Part shown: positions 24,647 to 33,375 of the stretch, piece after piece
Layout: every line of letters starts with the position of its first letter
How positions within the stretch are numbered: the first letter of the stretch is position 1
Origin: Pseudomonadota bacterium
GTDB taxonomy: Bacteria > Pseudomonadota > Gammaproteobacteria > Burkholderiales > Burkholderiaceae_C
NCBI GenBank assembly: GCA_023387335.1
Contig: JAEWIF010000041.1
Location: forward strand, 89,621-153,620
Reading direction: 5' to 3'
DNA length: 64,000 nt
Notes under the pieces: generated by a model
Seen by the model: the letters and a program-made list of their open reading frames with translations, nothing else
Told to the model about the DNA's origin: nothing
Databases searched by the model: none
Translations under genes and position numbers: made by a program

Positions 24647-26356
24647 GTGCAGGCCCGAGTCATTCCCATCGTCGCGGGCGGCGAAGTACAGCGCGAGCGC
24701 AAGCGCGGCGGCCCGAAAGGCCGTCGCGCGGGCGCGGCCGCGGTCGCCCAAGTGCGCGAGACGCTGGGCGATGCGCCCCGCCGCCGCGACCTGCTGATCG
24801 AGCACCTGCACAAGCTGCAGGACCGGTTCGGCCATCTCTCGGCGGAGCACCTGGCCGCCCTGGCCGAAGAGATGCGCATGGCGCAGAGCGAGGTCTTCGA
24901 GGTCGCCTCGTTCTATCACCACTTCGACATCGTCAAGGAAGGCGGCGAGGCTCCCGCGGCACTCACGGTGCGCGTGTGCGACGGCCTGTCGTGCGAAATG
25001 GCCGGCGCGCAGAAGCTGCTCGACAGGCTGCCGGCGCTGCTGGGCGCCAACGTCCGCGTGATCCCCGCTCCGTGCATCGGCCGCTGCGAGCAGGCGCCCG
25101 CCGCCGTGGTCGGGCAGAACCCCGTGCCTTGCGCCACCACCGAGAAGGTCGTGAGCTCGGTGCGCCTGGGCGCCACGAAGCACGAGCCCGAGGGCTACAT
25201 CGGCCTGTCGCAGTACCGCGCTTCGGGCGGCTACCGCGTGCTCGAGGACTGCCTCTCGGGCAAGCGCAAGGTCGACGACGTCATCGCGACGCTGGAATCG
25301 TCGGGCCTGCGCGGCCTGGGCGGCGCGGGCTTCCCCGCCGGCCGCAAGTGGAAGATCGTGCGTGCGGAGCCCGCTCCGCGCCTGATGGCGGTGAACATCG
25401 ACGAAGGCGAACCCGGCACCTTCAAGGACCGGGTGTACCTGGAGCGCGACCCGCACCGCTTCCTGGAAGGCATGCTGGTCGCCGCGTGGGCGGTCGGCAT
25501 CGACGCGATCTACATCTACCTGCGCGACGAGTACCACGGCTGCCGCGCGCTGCTGCAGCAGGAGCTCGACCGCCTGCAGGCCGATCCGCCTTCGGCCGGC
25601 CTGCCGAGGATAGAGCTGCGCCGCGGCGCCGGCGCGTACATCTGCGGCGAAGAGTCCGCGATGATCGAATCGATCGAGGGCAAGCGCGGCATGCCGCGGC
25701 TGCGCCCGCCGTACGTGGCTCAGGTGGGCCTGTTCGGCCGGCCCACGCTGGAGCACAACTTCGAAACCCTGTACTGGGTGCGCGAGCTGCTGGAGCACGG
25801 CGCCGAGTGGTTCTCTTCGCAGGGTGCCAACGGCCGCAAGGGCCTGCGCTCGTTCTCGGTGTCCGGACGCGTGAAGGACCCCGGCGTGAAACTCGCGCCC
25901 GCCGGCATCACCATCCAGGAACTGATCGACGAGCATTGCGGCGGCATGCTGGACGGGCACCGCTTCTATGGCTACCTGCCGGGCGGCGCCTCGGGCGGCA
26001 TCCTGCCCGCGACGATGAACGACATCCCGCTGGACTTCGACACGCTGCAGCCCTACGGCTGCTTCATCGGCTCCGCGGCCGTCGTCGTGCTGTCGCACCA
26101 GGACCGGGCCACCGACGCGGCGCGCAACCTCATGCGCTTCTTCCGCGAGGAATCGTGCGGCCAGTGCACGCCTTGCCGCGCCGGCACCGCCAAGGCGCTG
26201 GCGATCATCGAGCAGCCGAAGTGGGACCTGCCCCTGCTGGACGAGCTGTCGCGCGTGATGCGCGACGCCTCGATCTGCGGCCTGGGGCAGGCCGCGCCGA
26301 ATCCGGTGGATTGCGTCGTGAAGTACTTCCCGCAGGAACTGGGAGACACCAAATGA
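24647..26356 (+). CDS. fdsB: NAD-dependent formate dehydrogenase, fused gamma-beta subunit
   Basis: A 569-residue fusion of NuoE-like and NuoF-like modules. Residues 30-170 carry the [2Fe-2S] ligands Cys111, Cys116, Cys143 and Cys147. Residues 180-560 carry the FMN/NADH module (GLRGLGGAGFPAGRKW, GAGAYICGEESA) and a [4Fe-4S] site at Cys504, Cys507, Cys510 and Cys544. In many bacteria these are separate FdsG and FdsB. The subunit passes electrons from the molybdenum subunit to NAD+. The start is GTG at 24647, seven bases after the ligase stop, and its stop overlaps the alpha-subunit ATG. Confidence 0.93.
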   Translation: MQARVIPIVAGGEVQRERKRGGPKGRRAGAAAVAQVRETLGDAPRRRDLLIEHLHKLQDRFGHLSAEHLAALAEEMRMAQSEVFEVASFYHHFDIVKEGGEAPAALTVRVCDGLSCEMAGAQKLLDRLPALLGANVRVIPAPCIGRCEQAPAAVVGQNPVPCATTEKVVSSVRLGATKHEPEGYIGLSQYRASGGYRVLEDCLSGKRKVDDVIATLESSGLRGLGGAGFPAGRKWKIVRAEPAPRLMAVNIDEGEPGTFKDRVYLERDPHRFLEGMLVAAWAVGIDAIYIYLRDEYHGCRALLQQELDRLQADPPSAGLPRIELRRGAGAYICGEESAMIESIEGKRGMPRLRPPYVAQVGLFGRPTLEHNFETLYWVRELLEHGAEWFSSQGANGRKGLRSFSVSGRVKDPGVKLAPAGITIQELIDEHCGGMLDGHRFYGYLPGGASGGILPATMNDIPLDFDTLQPYGCFIGSAAVVVLSHQDRATDAARNLMRFFREESCGQCTPCRAGTAKALAIIEQPKWDLPLLDELSRVMRDASICGLGQAAPNPVDCVVKYFPQELGDTK

Positions 26357-29187
26357 ATGCCGTCACCCGCGCGGAACTGGCGCAGGTCGAGGCGCCGACC
26401 GTGACCTTCAAGCTCGACGGCCGCGAAGTCACCGCGCCCGCGAACCGCACCCTCATCGAGATCGCCGACGAGATGGGCGTGTCCATCCCGCGGCTTTGCT
26501 ACAAGCCCGGCCTGGACAAGGCGGGCAACTGCCGCTCGTGCATGGTGGAGGTCAAGGGCGAGCGCACGCTGGCCGCCAGCTGCTGCCGCTATCCCTCCAA
26601 CGGCATGGAAGTGAGCACCACCAGCGAGCGCGCCGTGTCCTCGCAGAAGATGGTGCTGGAGCTGCTGCTCACCGACATGCCCGAGCGCGAGTACACGCGC
26701 AACAACGAGCTCGACCAGTGGGCCGACAAGCTGGGCGTGGGCAAGCCGCGCTTCGCGCAGCGCGGGCAGGTGGCGGCCGACGTCTCGCATCCGGCCATCG
26801 CCGTGAACCTGGACGCGTGCATCCAGTGCACCCGGTGCCTGCGCGCCTGCCGCGACGAGCAGGTCAACGACGTCATCGGCCTGGCCTGGCGCGGCGAGCA
26901 CGAGAAGATCGTGTTCGACATGGACGACCCGATGGGCGTGTCCACCTGCGTCGCCTGTGGCGAATGCGTGCAGGCCTGTCCCACCGGCGCGCTGATGCCC
27001 GCGCGCGATGTCGCGCTGCAGGTGCCCGACAAGCAGGTGCCCTCGGTCTGCCCTTACTGCGGCGTCGGCTGCCAGCTCACCTACAACGTCAAGGACAACA
27101 AGATCCTCTACGTGGAAGGCCGCGACGGGCCGGCGAACCACAACCGCCTGTGCGTCAAGGGCCGATACGGCTTCGACTACGCGCACCATCCGCAGCGCCT
27201 GACGGTCCCGCTGATCCGGCGCGCCGGCGTTCCGAAGGACCCGTCCGCCAACCTCGATCCCGAGCGCGTGATGGAGTTCTTCCGCGAGGCCAGCTGGGAG
27301 GAGGCGCTCGAACTCGCGGGCGGCAAGCTTCGGCAACTGCGTGACCAGCACGGTCCCGGGTCGCTCGCCGGCTTCGGTTCGGCCAAGGGCAGCAACGAAG
27401 AGGCCTACCTGTTCCAGAAGCTGGTGCGCACGGGGTTCGGCAGCAACAACGTCGACCACTGCACGCGCCTGTGCCACGCATCGTCGGTCGTCGCGCTGCT
27501 GGAAGGCATCGGCTCCGGCGCGGTGTCCAACCCGGTGATGGACGTGGCGAAGGCCGACGTGGTCGTCCTCATCGGCGCCAACCCGACGGTCAACCATCCG
27601 GTCGCGGCCACCTGGATGAAGAACGCCGTCAAGAACGGCACGAAACTCATCCTCATGGATCCGCGCAAGTCGGACCTGGCGCGCCACGCGCACCGCCACC
27701 TGCAGTTCAAGCCCGACACCGACGTGGCGATGCTCAATGCGCTGATGCACGTCATCGTCCACGAAGGGCTGGTCGACGAGGCCTTCATCGCCAGCCGCAC
27801 GATCGGCTACGACGACCTGAAGAAGAACGTCGAGGGCTACAGCCCCGAGGCGATGGCGCCGGTCTGCGGCATCGACGCCGAGACGCTGCGCTACGTCGCT
27901 CGCCTGTACGCGCAGTCGAAGGGCTCGATGATCCTGTGGGGCATGGGCGTGTCGCAGCACGTGCACGGCACGGACAACGCGCGCTGCCTCATCGCGCTGG
28001 CGCTGATGACGGGCCAGATCGGCCGCCCCGGCACCGGCCTGCATCCGCTGCGCGGCCAGAACAACGTGCAAGGCGCTTCGGACGCGGGCCTCATTCCGAT
28101 GATGTATCCCGACTACCAGCGCGTCGACGCGCCCGGCGTGCGCGAGCGCTTCGAGCAGGCCTGGGGCCTGGCGTCGGGCACGCTGGACACCCGGCCCGGC
28201 CTGACGGTCGTGGAAGTCATGGACGCCATCCAGGCCGGCAAGGTGCGCGGCATGTACATCATGGGCGAGAACCCCGCGATGTCGGACCCGGACGCCAACC
28301 ACGCGCGCGAGTCGCTCGCCGCGCTGGACCACCTGGTGGTGCAGGACATCTTCTTCACCGAGACCGCCTACCTGGCCGACGTCATCCTGCCGGCCAGCGC
28401 GTTCCCGGAAAAGACGGGCACGTTCACCAACACCGACCGCATGGTGCAGCTCGGCCGCCAGGCCATCGATCCGCCCGGCGACGCCCGCCAGGACCTGTGG
28501 ATCATCCAGGAGCTCGCGCGCCGCGTCGGCCTCGACTGGAACTACTCGCACGTGCGCGAGGTGTTCGACGAGATGCGCGGCACCATGCCCAGCATCGGCG
28601 GCATCACCTGGGACCGGCTCGAGCGCGAGCACTCCGTCACCTACCCCTGCCGCAACGAAGGGGACGAGGGGCAGCCGGTCGTCTTCATCGAGGAATTCCC
28701 CCGCCCGGACGGCCGCGGCCGCTTCGTGCCCGCCGACATCATCCCCGCCGACGAGAAACCCGATGCCGAGTACCCGGTGGTGCTCATCACCGGCCGCCAG
28801 CTCGAACACTGGCACACCGGCAGCATGACGCGGCGCGCCAGCATGCTCGATGCCATCGAGCCCGATCCGGTGGCGCTGGTACATCCGCTGGACCTCGATG
28901 CGCTCGGCTGCAAGCCGGGCGACGTCATCACGATCCAGTCGCGTCGCGGCAGCGTGAGCCTGTACGCGCGCGCGGACGACAGTTCGCCCCGCGGCGCGGT
29001 GTTCGTGCCGTTCTGCTACTACGAAGCGGCGGCGAACAAGCTGACGAACCCGGCGCTGGATCCGTTCGCGAAGATCCCCGAGTTCAAGTACTGCGCCGTG
29101 CGCGTGGTGCCCGGTGGTCCTGATCCGCTGCAGACCAGCTTCGGCGGCGGGCAGGCGCTCGCGAAGCACCTCACGCCGGGAAGCTGA
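26353..29187 (+). CDS. fdsA: Formate dehydrogenase alpha subunit (molybdenum/tungsten)
   Basis: A 944-residue catalytic subunit. A [2Fe-2S] ferredoxin domain comes first (CYKPGLDKAGNCRSC), then a His-Cys cluster, paired ferredoxin motifs (CIQCTRCLRAC and CVACGECVQAC), the CPYCGVGCQL cluster of the bis-MGD fold and the molybdopterin domains. The metal ligand is Cys374 in HCTRLCHAS, not selenocysteine; no in-frame TGA occurs. It oxidises formate from the Frc reaction to CO2 and feeds NADH to the cell. ATG overlaps the previous stop (ATGA). The usual fdhD sulfurtransferase and small fdsD are not next to it in this window. Confidence 0.95.
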   Translation: MNAVTRAELAQVEAPTVTFKLDGREVTAPANRTLIEIADEMGVSIPRLCYKPGLDKAGNCRSCMVEVKGERTLAASCCRYPSNGMEVSTTSERAVSSQKMVLELLLTDMPEREYTRNNELDQWADKLGVGKPRFAQRGQVAADVSHPAIAVNLDACIQCTRCLRACRDEQVNDVIGLAWRGEHEKIVFDMDDPMGVSTCVACGECVQACPTGALMPARDVALQVPDKQVPSVCPYCGVGCQLTYNVKDNKILYVEGRDGPANHNRLCVKGRYGFDYAHHPQRLTVPLIRRAGVPKDPSANLDPERVMEFFREASWEEALELAGGKLRQLRDQHGPGSLAGFGSAKGSNEEAYLFQKLVRTGFGSNNVDHCTRLCHASSVVALLEGIGSGAVSNPVMDVAKADVVVLIGANPTVNHPVAATWMKNAVKNGTKLILMDPRKSDLARHAHRHLQFKPDTDVAMLNALMHVIVHEGLVDEAFIASRTIGYDDLKKNVEGYSPEAMAPVCGIDAETLRYVARLYAQSKGSMILWGMGVSQHVHGTDNARCLIALALMTGQIGRPGTGLHPLRGQNNVQGASDAGLIPMMYPDYQRVDAPGVRERFEQAWGLASGTLDTRPGLTVVEVMDAIQAGKVRGMYIMGENPAMSDPDANHARESLAALDHLVVQDIFFTETAYLADVILPASAFPEKTGTFTNTDRMVQLGRQAIDPPGDARQDLWIIQELARRVGLDWNYSHVREVFDEMRGTMPSIGGITWDRLEREHSVTYPCRNEGDEGQPVVFIEEFPRPDGRGRFVPADIIPADEKPDAEYPVVLITGRQLEHWHTGSMTRRASMLDAIEPDPVALVHPLDLDALGCKPGDVITIQSRRGSVSLYARADDSSPRGAVFVPFCYYEAAANKLTNPALDPFAKIPEFKYCAVRVVPGGPDPLQTSFGGGQALAKHLTPGS

Positions 29188-30120
29188 TCACCCGGGCCGG
29201 CGCAACGTCCACAACGCGGCGCCGATCAGCGCGACGCCCGCCATCTGCAGCGGGCTGAGCGCCCGGCCATACACCGCCCAGTCCACCAGCACCGCCGTCG
29301 CCGGGTAGACGAACTGCAGCACGGCGATGCGTCCGGTCGCCAGCCGGGCCATGCCGGCGTAGAGCACGACGTAGGCCAGGCCCGTGTGCAGCACGCCCAG
29401 CCCGGCCAGCCAGGCCCACGCCGTTCCCCACGCGGGCAAGCCATGCGCCAAGGGCCAGGCCGCCAATGCGACCGTGCCCACGGCGCACTGGCCCGCGGAA
29501 AGGGCGAATGGCCCGGCACGCTGCGATTCGGTCTTGCCGATCAGGCTCGCGCCCGCATAGAGCACGGATCCCCCAAGGCTCAGCGCGAGGCCGAGCAGGT
29601 AGCCGCTGCGCTCCGCCCACCAGGCCCTGTCGTGGTCGGCCACGCCGCTGGCCAGCACCAGCCCCACGAGCGCCGCGCCGGTCGCGATCCATTGCGCGCG
29701 CGTGACGCGCTCGCGCAGGAGCCCCGCGCCCATCGCGAGCAGCCAGAACGGCTGCAGGTGGAAGACGACCGTGGACACGGCGATGGAGCAGAGCGGGATG
29801 GCCGCGAAGAACAGGCCCCAGCTCGCGATCATCAGCACGCCCGCGCCGGCCACGGCCGCGAGCCCGCGGCCGCGCAGGCCGGTGAGCTCGCGCAGGCGAC
29901 CGGTCGCGGCGCCCCAGGCCAGCAAGGCCGCCAGCCCGAACACGCAGCGGAACCACACGGTGGTTGCCGGATCCTGCCCCGCCTCCTCGACGAACACGCC
30001 CACCGTGCCGAGCAGGAGGCCGCCGCCCACCATCAGGGCCTGGCCTTCGCGCATGCGCCGCGGCGAGGCGGCGTCCATCAACGATCCGGCGAGGGGGAGA
30101 ACGGAAAGGCGCGAGGACAT
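29188..30120 (-). CDS. DMT-superfamily (EamA) transporter
   Basis: A 310-residue ten-helix permease with two EamA repeats. Repeat 1 covers about residues 20-150 (GGGLLLGTVGVFVEEAG, then FHLQPFWLLAMGA). Repeat 2 covers 165-305 (LGGSVLYAGASLIGK, then FVYPATAVLVDWAVYG). Members usually export amino acids, nucleotides or metabolites. The ATG at 30120 gives the family's usual length; the frame is open further up but without plausible sequence. It abuts the fdsA stop end-to-end and is divergent from a LysR gene, which probably controls it. Confidence 0.85.
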   Translation of the reverse strand: MSSRLSVLPLAGSLMDAASPRRMREGQALMVGGGLLLGTVGVFVEEAGQDPATTVWFRCVFGLAALLAWGAATGRLRELTGLRGRGLAAVAGAGVLMIASWGLFFAAIPLCSIAVSTVVFHLQPFWLLAMGAGLLRERVTRAQWIATGAALVGLVLASGVADHDRAWWAERSGYLLGLALSLGGSVLYAGASLIGKTESQRAGPFALSAGQCAVGTVALAAWPLAHGLPAWGTAWAWLAGLGVLHTGLAYVVLYAGMARLATGRIAVLQFVYPATAVLVDWAVYGRALSPLQMAGVALIGAALWTLRRPG

Positions 30121-30211
30121 GCCGGCAAGTGTGGAGGCGACGCGGCGACCCGTAAAACGAATCCTTCGGCAACTTACCATCGCGAAATCGAATACCTGAA
30201 GGAAGTCCGCC

Positions 30212-31081
30212 ATGCCCTCCACCGACCTCCAGCTCGACTGGCTGCGCGCCTTCGTCGCCGCGGTCGACGCGGGTTCGTTGACGGCCGCGGGCCGGCAGGT
30301 GCACCGCTCGCAGTCGGCGCTGAGCATGCAGATCGCCAAGCTGGAGCAGGCCGTGGGCCGGCCCGTGCTGGTGCGCACGCCGCGGCGGATGGACGTGACG
30401 CCGGCCGGGCAGGAACTGCTGGAACACGCGCGCCGCCTCGTCGCCCTCCATGACGAGGCCGTGCAGGCGATGGGCCGCCAGGTGATCCGCGGCCGCCTGA
30501 GCGTGGGCGTGCCCGAGGACTACGCCGTGCCTTACCTCGCGCCCGTGTTGCGCGACTTCGCCAAGCGCCATGCCGGCGTGGAGCTCACGCTGGTGTGCCA
30601 GCAGTCCACCGAGCTGGTGCCGCGCATCCTGAGGGGAGAGGTGGACATCGGCGTGGTGACGCGCGACCGCGCGGGCCGGGGACAGCCGCTGTTCGACGAG
30701 CCGCTCGTGTGGGCCGCGCCTGCCCGCTTCGAGGCCTGGCGGGCGTCGCCCTTGCCGATCGTGGTCTATGAGACCGGCAGCTCGGCCCGCCGCGCCGCCT
30801 TGGGCGCGTTGCGTTCGCGCCGGCAGCCCTTCCGCGTCGTCTGCGAAAGCGCGAGCCCCTCGGGCATGCTGGCGGCGGTGGAGGCCGGACTCGCGGTCGC
30901 GCTCTTCACCCGCTGCAGCGTGCCGGAGGGCTACGAGATCCTGGGCCGCAAGCAGGGCCTGCCGGTCCTGCCTTCGCTGCCGGTGGTCCTGCTCCGCAGC
31001 CGCGCATCGGCCGGCTCTCCGGCCGCGGACGCGATGGAGGAGCAGGTGATGCGCACGCTCGGGCGGCGGTCAGGGGCTTAG
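30212..31081 (+). CDS. LysR-family transcriptional regulator
   Basis: A 289-residue LysR protein: HTH at residues 1-65 (WLRAFVAAVDAGSLTAAGRQVHRSQSALSMQIAKLEQAVG) and a substrate-binding domain with GRLSVGVPEDYAVPYLAPVL. It is 91 bases from the divergent DMT transporter start, so it likely regulates efflux through it. The protein ends inside the convergent 436-residue gene, with a 12-base overlap. Confidence 0.9.
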   Translation: MPSTDLQLDWLRAFVAAVDAGSLTAAGRQVHRSQSALSMQIAKLEQAVGRPVLVRTPRRMDVTPAGQELLEHARRLVALHDEAVQAMGRQVIRGRLSVGVPEDYAVPYLAPVLRDFAKRHAGVELTLVCQQSTELVPRILRGEVDIGVVTRDRAGRGQPLFDEPLVWAAPARFEAWRASPLPIVVYETGSSARRAALGALRSRRQPFRVVCESASPSGMLAAVEAGLAVALFTRCSVPEGYEILGRKQGLPVLPSLPVVLLRSRASAGSPAADAMEEQVMRTLGRRSGA

Positions 31082-32380
31082 CCGCCGCAGGTCGTCGGGG
31101 TGCAGCATCACCTCCCGCGCGCTGCGGGCCGTCTCGTACTGCTCCAGCACGGGTCGCAGCTGCGGGCTGCGCGCCAACGCGTCCCAGAGCGGCGTCAGCG
31201 TGCCGGGATCGGGTGATTCGCCTCGCCCCAGCGCGCCTGCATACGCGAGCGAGGCCGGCTGTTGCAACAGCATCGCGCGCGCCGGTGCGGACAACAGCGG
31301 CACTCGCGCCTCCTCGGCCGTGCAGCAATAGACCACCCGCGCCGGCAAGCCGCGCTGCGGTGGCGCGAAGGCGCGCAGCGAGTCGCCCCGCACACGCACC
31401 TCGCGTTCATCGCCGCCGAACACGGGATCGACGCCGTGCGGCACCTGCGCCAGCCGCTCCAGGCCGCGCCGCAGACGGGGCCAGTCGGAGACGGCGGAGG
31501 AGGGCGAGGCCTTGGCTTCGGCGAGCAGCACGAGGTCGAACGCGTCGCTGCCTTCCGCGGCGCGCAGGAGCGCCACGTCCCACTCGTCCTTCGCGCCGTG
31601 GGTGGCGCGCGGCAGGCCGCTGCGCGGACGGAGGCCCCGCGCGACGCGGTGGCGGTCCGATCCGCTTGCATCGAGCCAGGCCGCGAGGTGCTCGAACGCG
31701 CGAACCGTTTCCTGCTCGACCGCCGCCCCCGCGCGTGCGGCCGCGCGGCCTTGCCCGGCGGCTTCCTCGCTGTCCGCGAGCGGGCCTCGTGCGGCGGCCA
31801 AGGCGAGGTAGCGCTGCACGGCGGGGTCGCTCCGGATCGACGACGCCCGTTCGAGCCGGGCGAGAGCGGGCTCCTTGAGAAGTGCCTCACCTTGCGATGC
31901 AAACGCGGTCCCTGCCAGCGCCCGTGCGGACTCGCGCACGGCGGGCCATCCGCCTGATTGCGCCGACGAGTGCAGTCGCGCAAGGGAATCCGGGATGGCC
32001 TGTCCACGCCACTTGCCCGGATGAGCCAACGCGTCGACGACCGCGCGCACGCGACGCTGGTCGGCACCGCCCAGCGCCGCAAGCTCGAGGTGTTCCGCGA
32101 CGACGCGCTCCCGGTTCGCCAGCACCATCGCCTGGAAGGATGGATCGCCCGTGGTGCCGTCCAAGGCGCGGGGGACGAGGGCAGCCAGCGACCGGACGAA
32201 CAAGTCCGCCAGCGCCGGCCCCTGCTGTCCGCGGCGCAGCGCCTCGATCGCGAACGCCACCGCCACGTCGGGCCCCGCCGCTTCAGCCGCTGCCGCATCC
32301 GCCGGCAACGCCGGCATCCGATAACGCCGCGGCGCAAGCCGGAGGGCTTCGAGCAGCACGTGATCCGCGGAGGAGGACAC
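31070..32380 (-). CDS. Hypothetical protein with a predicted PD-(D/E)XK nuclease-like core
   Basis: A 436-residue, Ala/Arg-rich protein of no family I recognise. The first 230 residues look helical (many Leu/Ala/Arg stretches). A strand-like EWDVALLR ends with Asp268, and a second strand FDLVLLAEAK holds Glu288 and Lys290. The spacing D-x19-E-x-K, with FEHLAAWL upstream as a possible helix Glu, fits a PD-(D/E)XK fold. That is a structural guess from motifs only. The GTG start with GGAGGA-like sequence in the reverse strand lies 3 bases after the LysR stop, so the two genes may be co-transcribed. The 3' end overlaps the convergent LysR gene. Confidence 0.55.
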   Translation of the reverse strand: MSSSADHVLLEALRLAPRRYRMPALPADAAAAEAAGPDVAVAFAIEALRRGQQGPALADLFVRSLAALVPRALDGTTGDPSFQAMVLANRERVVAEHLELAALGGADQRRVRAVVDALAHPGKWRGQAIPDSLARLHSSAQSGGWPAVRESARALAGTAFASQGEALLKEPALARLERASSIRSDPAVQRYLALAAARGPLADSEEAAGQGRAAARAGAAVEQETVRAFEHLAAWLDASGSDRHRVARGLRPRSGLPRATHGAKDEWDVALLRAAEGSDAFDLVLLAEAKASPSSAVSDWPRLRRGLERLAQVPHGVDPVFGGDEREVRVRGDSLRAFAPPQRGLPARVVYCCTAEEARVPLLSAPARAMLLQQPASLAYAGALGRGESPDPGTLTPLWDALARSPQLRPVLEQYETARSAREVMLHPDDLRRLSP

Positions 32381-32383
32381 GGC

Positions 32384-33277
32384 TCAGCCCGCCGCCGGCA
32401 GCCGCTGCTGCAGGAAATCCAGGAAGCACCGGATCCGTCCCGCCAGCTGCGTGTTCCGGTAGTACACCGCATGGATCGGCTGCCGCACGTCCAGCGTCTC
32501 GCGCGCGAGCACCTGCACCAACGTGCCCTGCGCGCGGTCGCCCGCCGTCATGAAATCGGACAGGCACACGATGCCTGCGCCTTCCAGCGCGAGCCGCCGC
32601 AATGTCTCGCCGCTCGACGCCCGAATGGTCGGCGCGACGACCAGGCCGTCGGCCTCCGTTCCCCTCAGCGGCCAGCGGTTCAGCGCCTCGGGCTGCGTGA
32701 AGCCGAGCAGCGAGTGTCCGGCCAGCGCCGCCGCGGTCTTCGGCGGGCCGTGCGTCGCGAGGTAGTCCGGGCTCGCGAGCACGCGCAGCCGGCTCGTGCC
32801 CAGCGGCCGCGCATGCAGGCTGGAGTCGCGCAGCGCGCCGATGCGGATGGCGACGTCGGTGCGCCGCTCCAGCAGGTCGATGTTCAGTTCGTCGGTGTCC
32901 AGCTCCAGTTCGATGCGCGGATAGGCGAGGCGGAACTCCGGCACCAGCGGCGCGACCGCGTGCAGCATGAACGGCGTGGCCGCGTTGACGCGCAGCCGCC
33001 CCGCGGGCTGCTGGCGCCGCACGGCCATCTCCTCTTCGGCCGCGTCCAGCGCGCCCAGGATCGAACGCGCCCGCGCGATGAACACCTTGCCTTCCTCGGT
33101 GAGCTCGATGCGGCGTGTGGTGCGCCGCACGAGCGTGGTGTCCAGCTTCTGCTCGAGCCGCCCGAGCGCACGGCTCAGGCCGGACACGGTCAGGTCCAGC
33201 CGCTGCGCCGCGGCCGTGATCGAGCCGCCGTCCACGACGGCCACCAGGGCCTGCAGTTCGTCCAGGGTCGCCTTCAT
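32384..33277 (-). CDS. LysR-family regulator of the MFS/aldo-keto reductase pair
   Basis: A 297-residue LysR protein starting at the ATG at 33277 (MKATLDELQALVAVVDGGSI). The HTH occupies residues 1-60 and the CrgA-like effector domain the rest (RLRVNAATPFMLHAVAPLV). It is divergent from the MFS exporter and its aldo-keto reductase. In E. coli the LysR gene yafC is likewise next to dkgB, which supports local control. The intergenic gap holds a near-perfect palindrome. Confidence 0.9.
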   Translation of the reverse strand: MKATLDELQALVAVVDGGSITAAAQRLDLTVSGLSRALGRLEQKLDTTLVRRTTRRIELTEEGKVFIARARSILGALDAAEEEMAVRRQQPAGRLRVNAATPFMLHAVAPLVPEFRLAYPRIELELDTDELNIDLLERRTDVAIRIGALRDSSLHARPLGTSRLRVLASPDYLATHGPPKTAAALAGHSLLGFTQPEALNRWPLRGTEADGLVVAPTIRASSGETLRRLALEGAGIVCLSDFMTAGDRAQGTLVQVLARETLDVRQPIHAVYYRNTQLAGRIRCFLDFLQQRLPAAG

Positions 33278-33341
33278 ACTGTTGATTCTGGCGCAAGGAT
33301 CTTTGGCTCGCACACGGCTTTTTCCGCAAGGCTTCCGTCCC

Positions 33342-33357
33342 CAGACTTCGAAGCCTG
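33342..33357. promoter_or_regulatory. 16-base near-palindrome in the LysR/MFS gap
   Basis: CAGACTTCGAAGCCTG is symmetric except for one A/C pair and lies 18 bases before the MFS start. It could be an operator for the divergent LysR protein or for another dimeric regulator; the position between -10 and start would suit repression. No binding evidence is available. Confidence 0.35.
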
Positions 33358-33375
33358 ACACCGGAGCCCTTTTCC

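Noticed and set aside
22484..26098. Reverse-strand open frame of 1204 codons
   Set aside because: It lies fully opposite frc, the ligase and the formate dehydrogenase genes. It is low-complexity (Val/Ala/Arg/His-rich) and has no domain pattern; such shadows are common at this GC content.
24607..26352. Upstream extension of the formate dehydrogenase alpha gene
   Set aside because: It overlaps the fused gamma-beta gene in another frame; the ATG at 26353 starts the ferredoxin domain.
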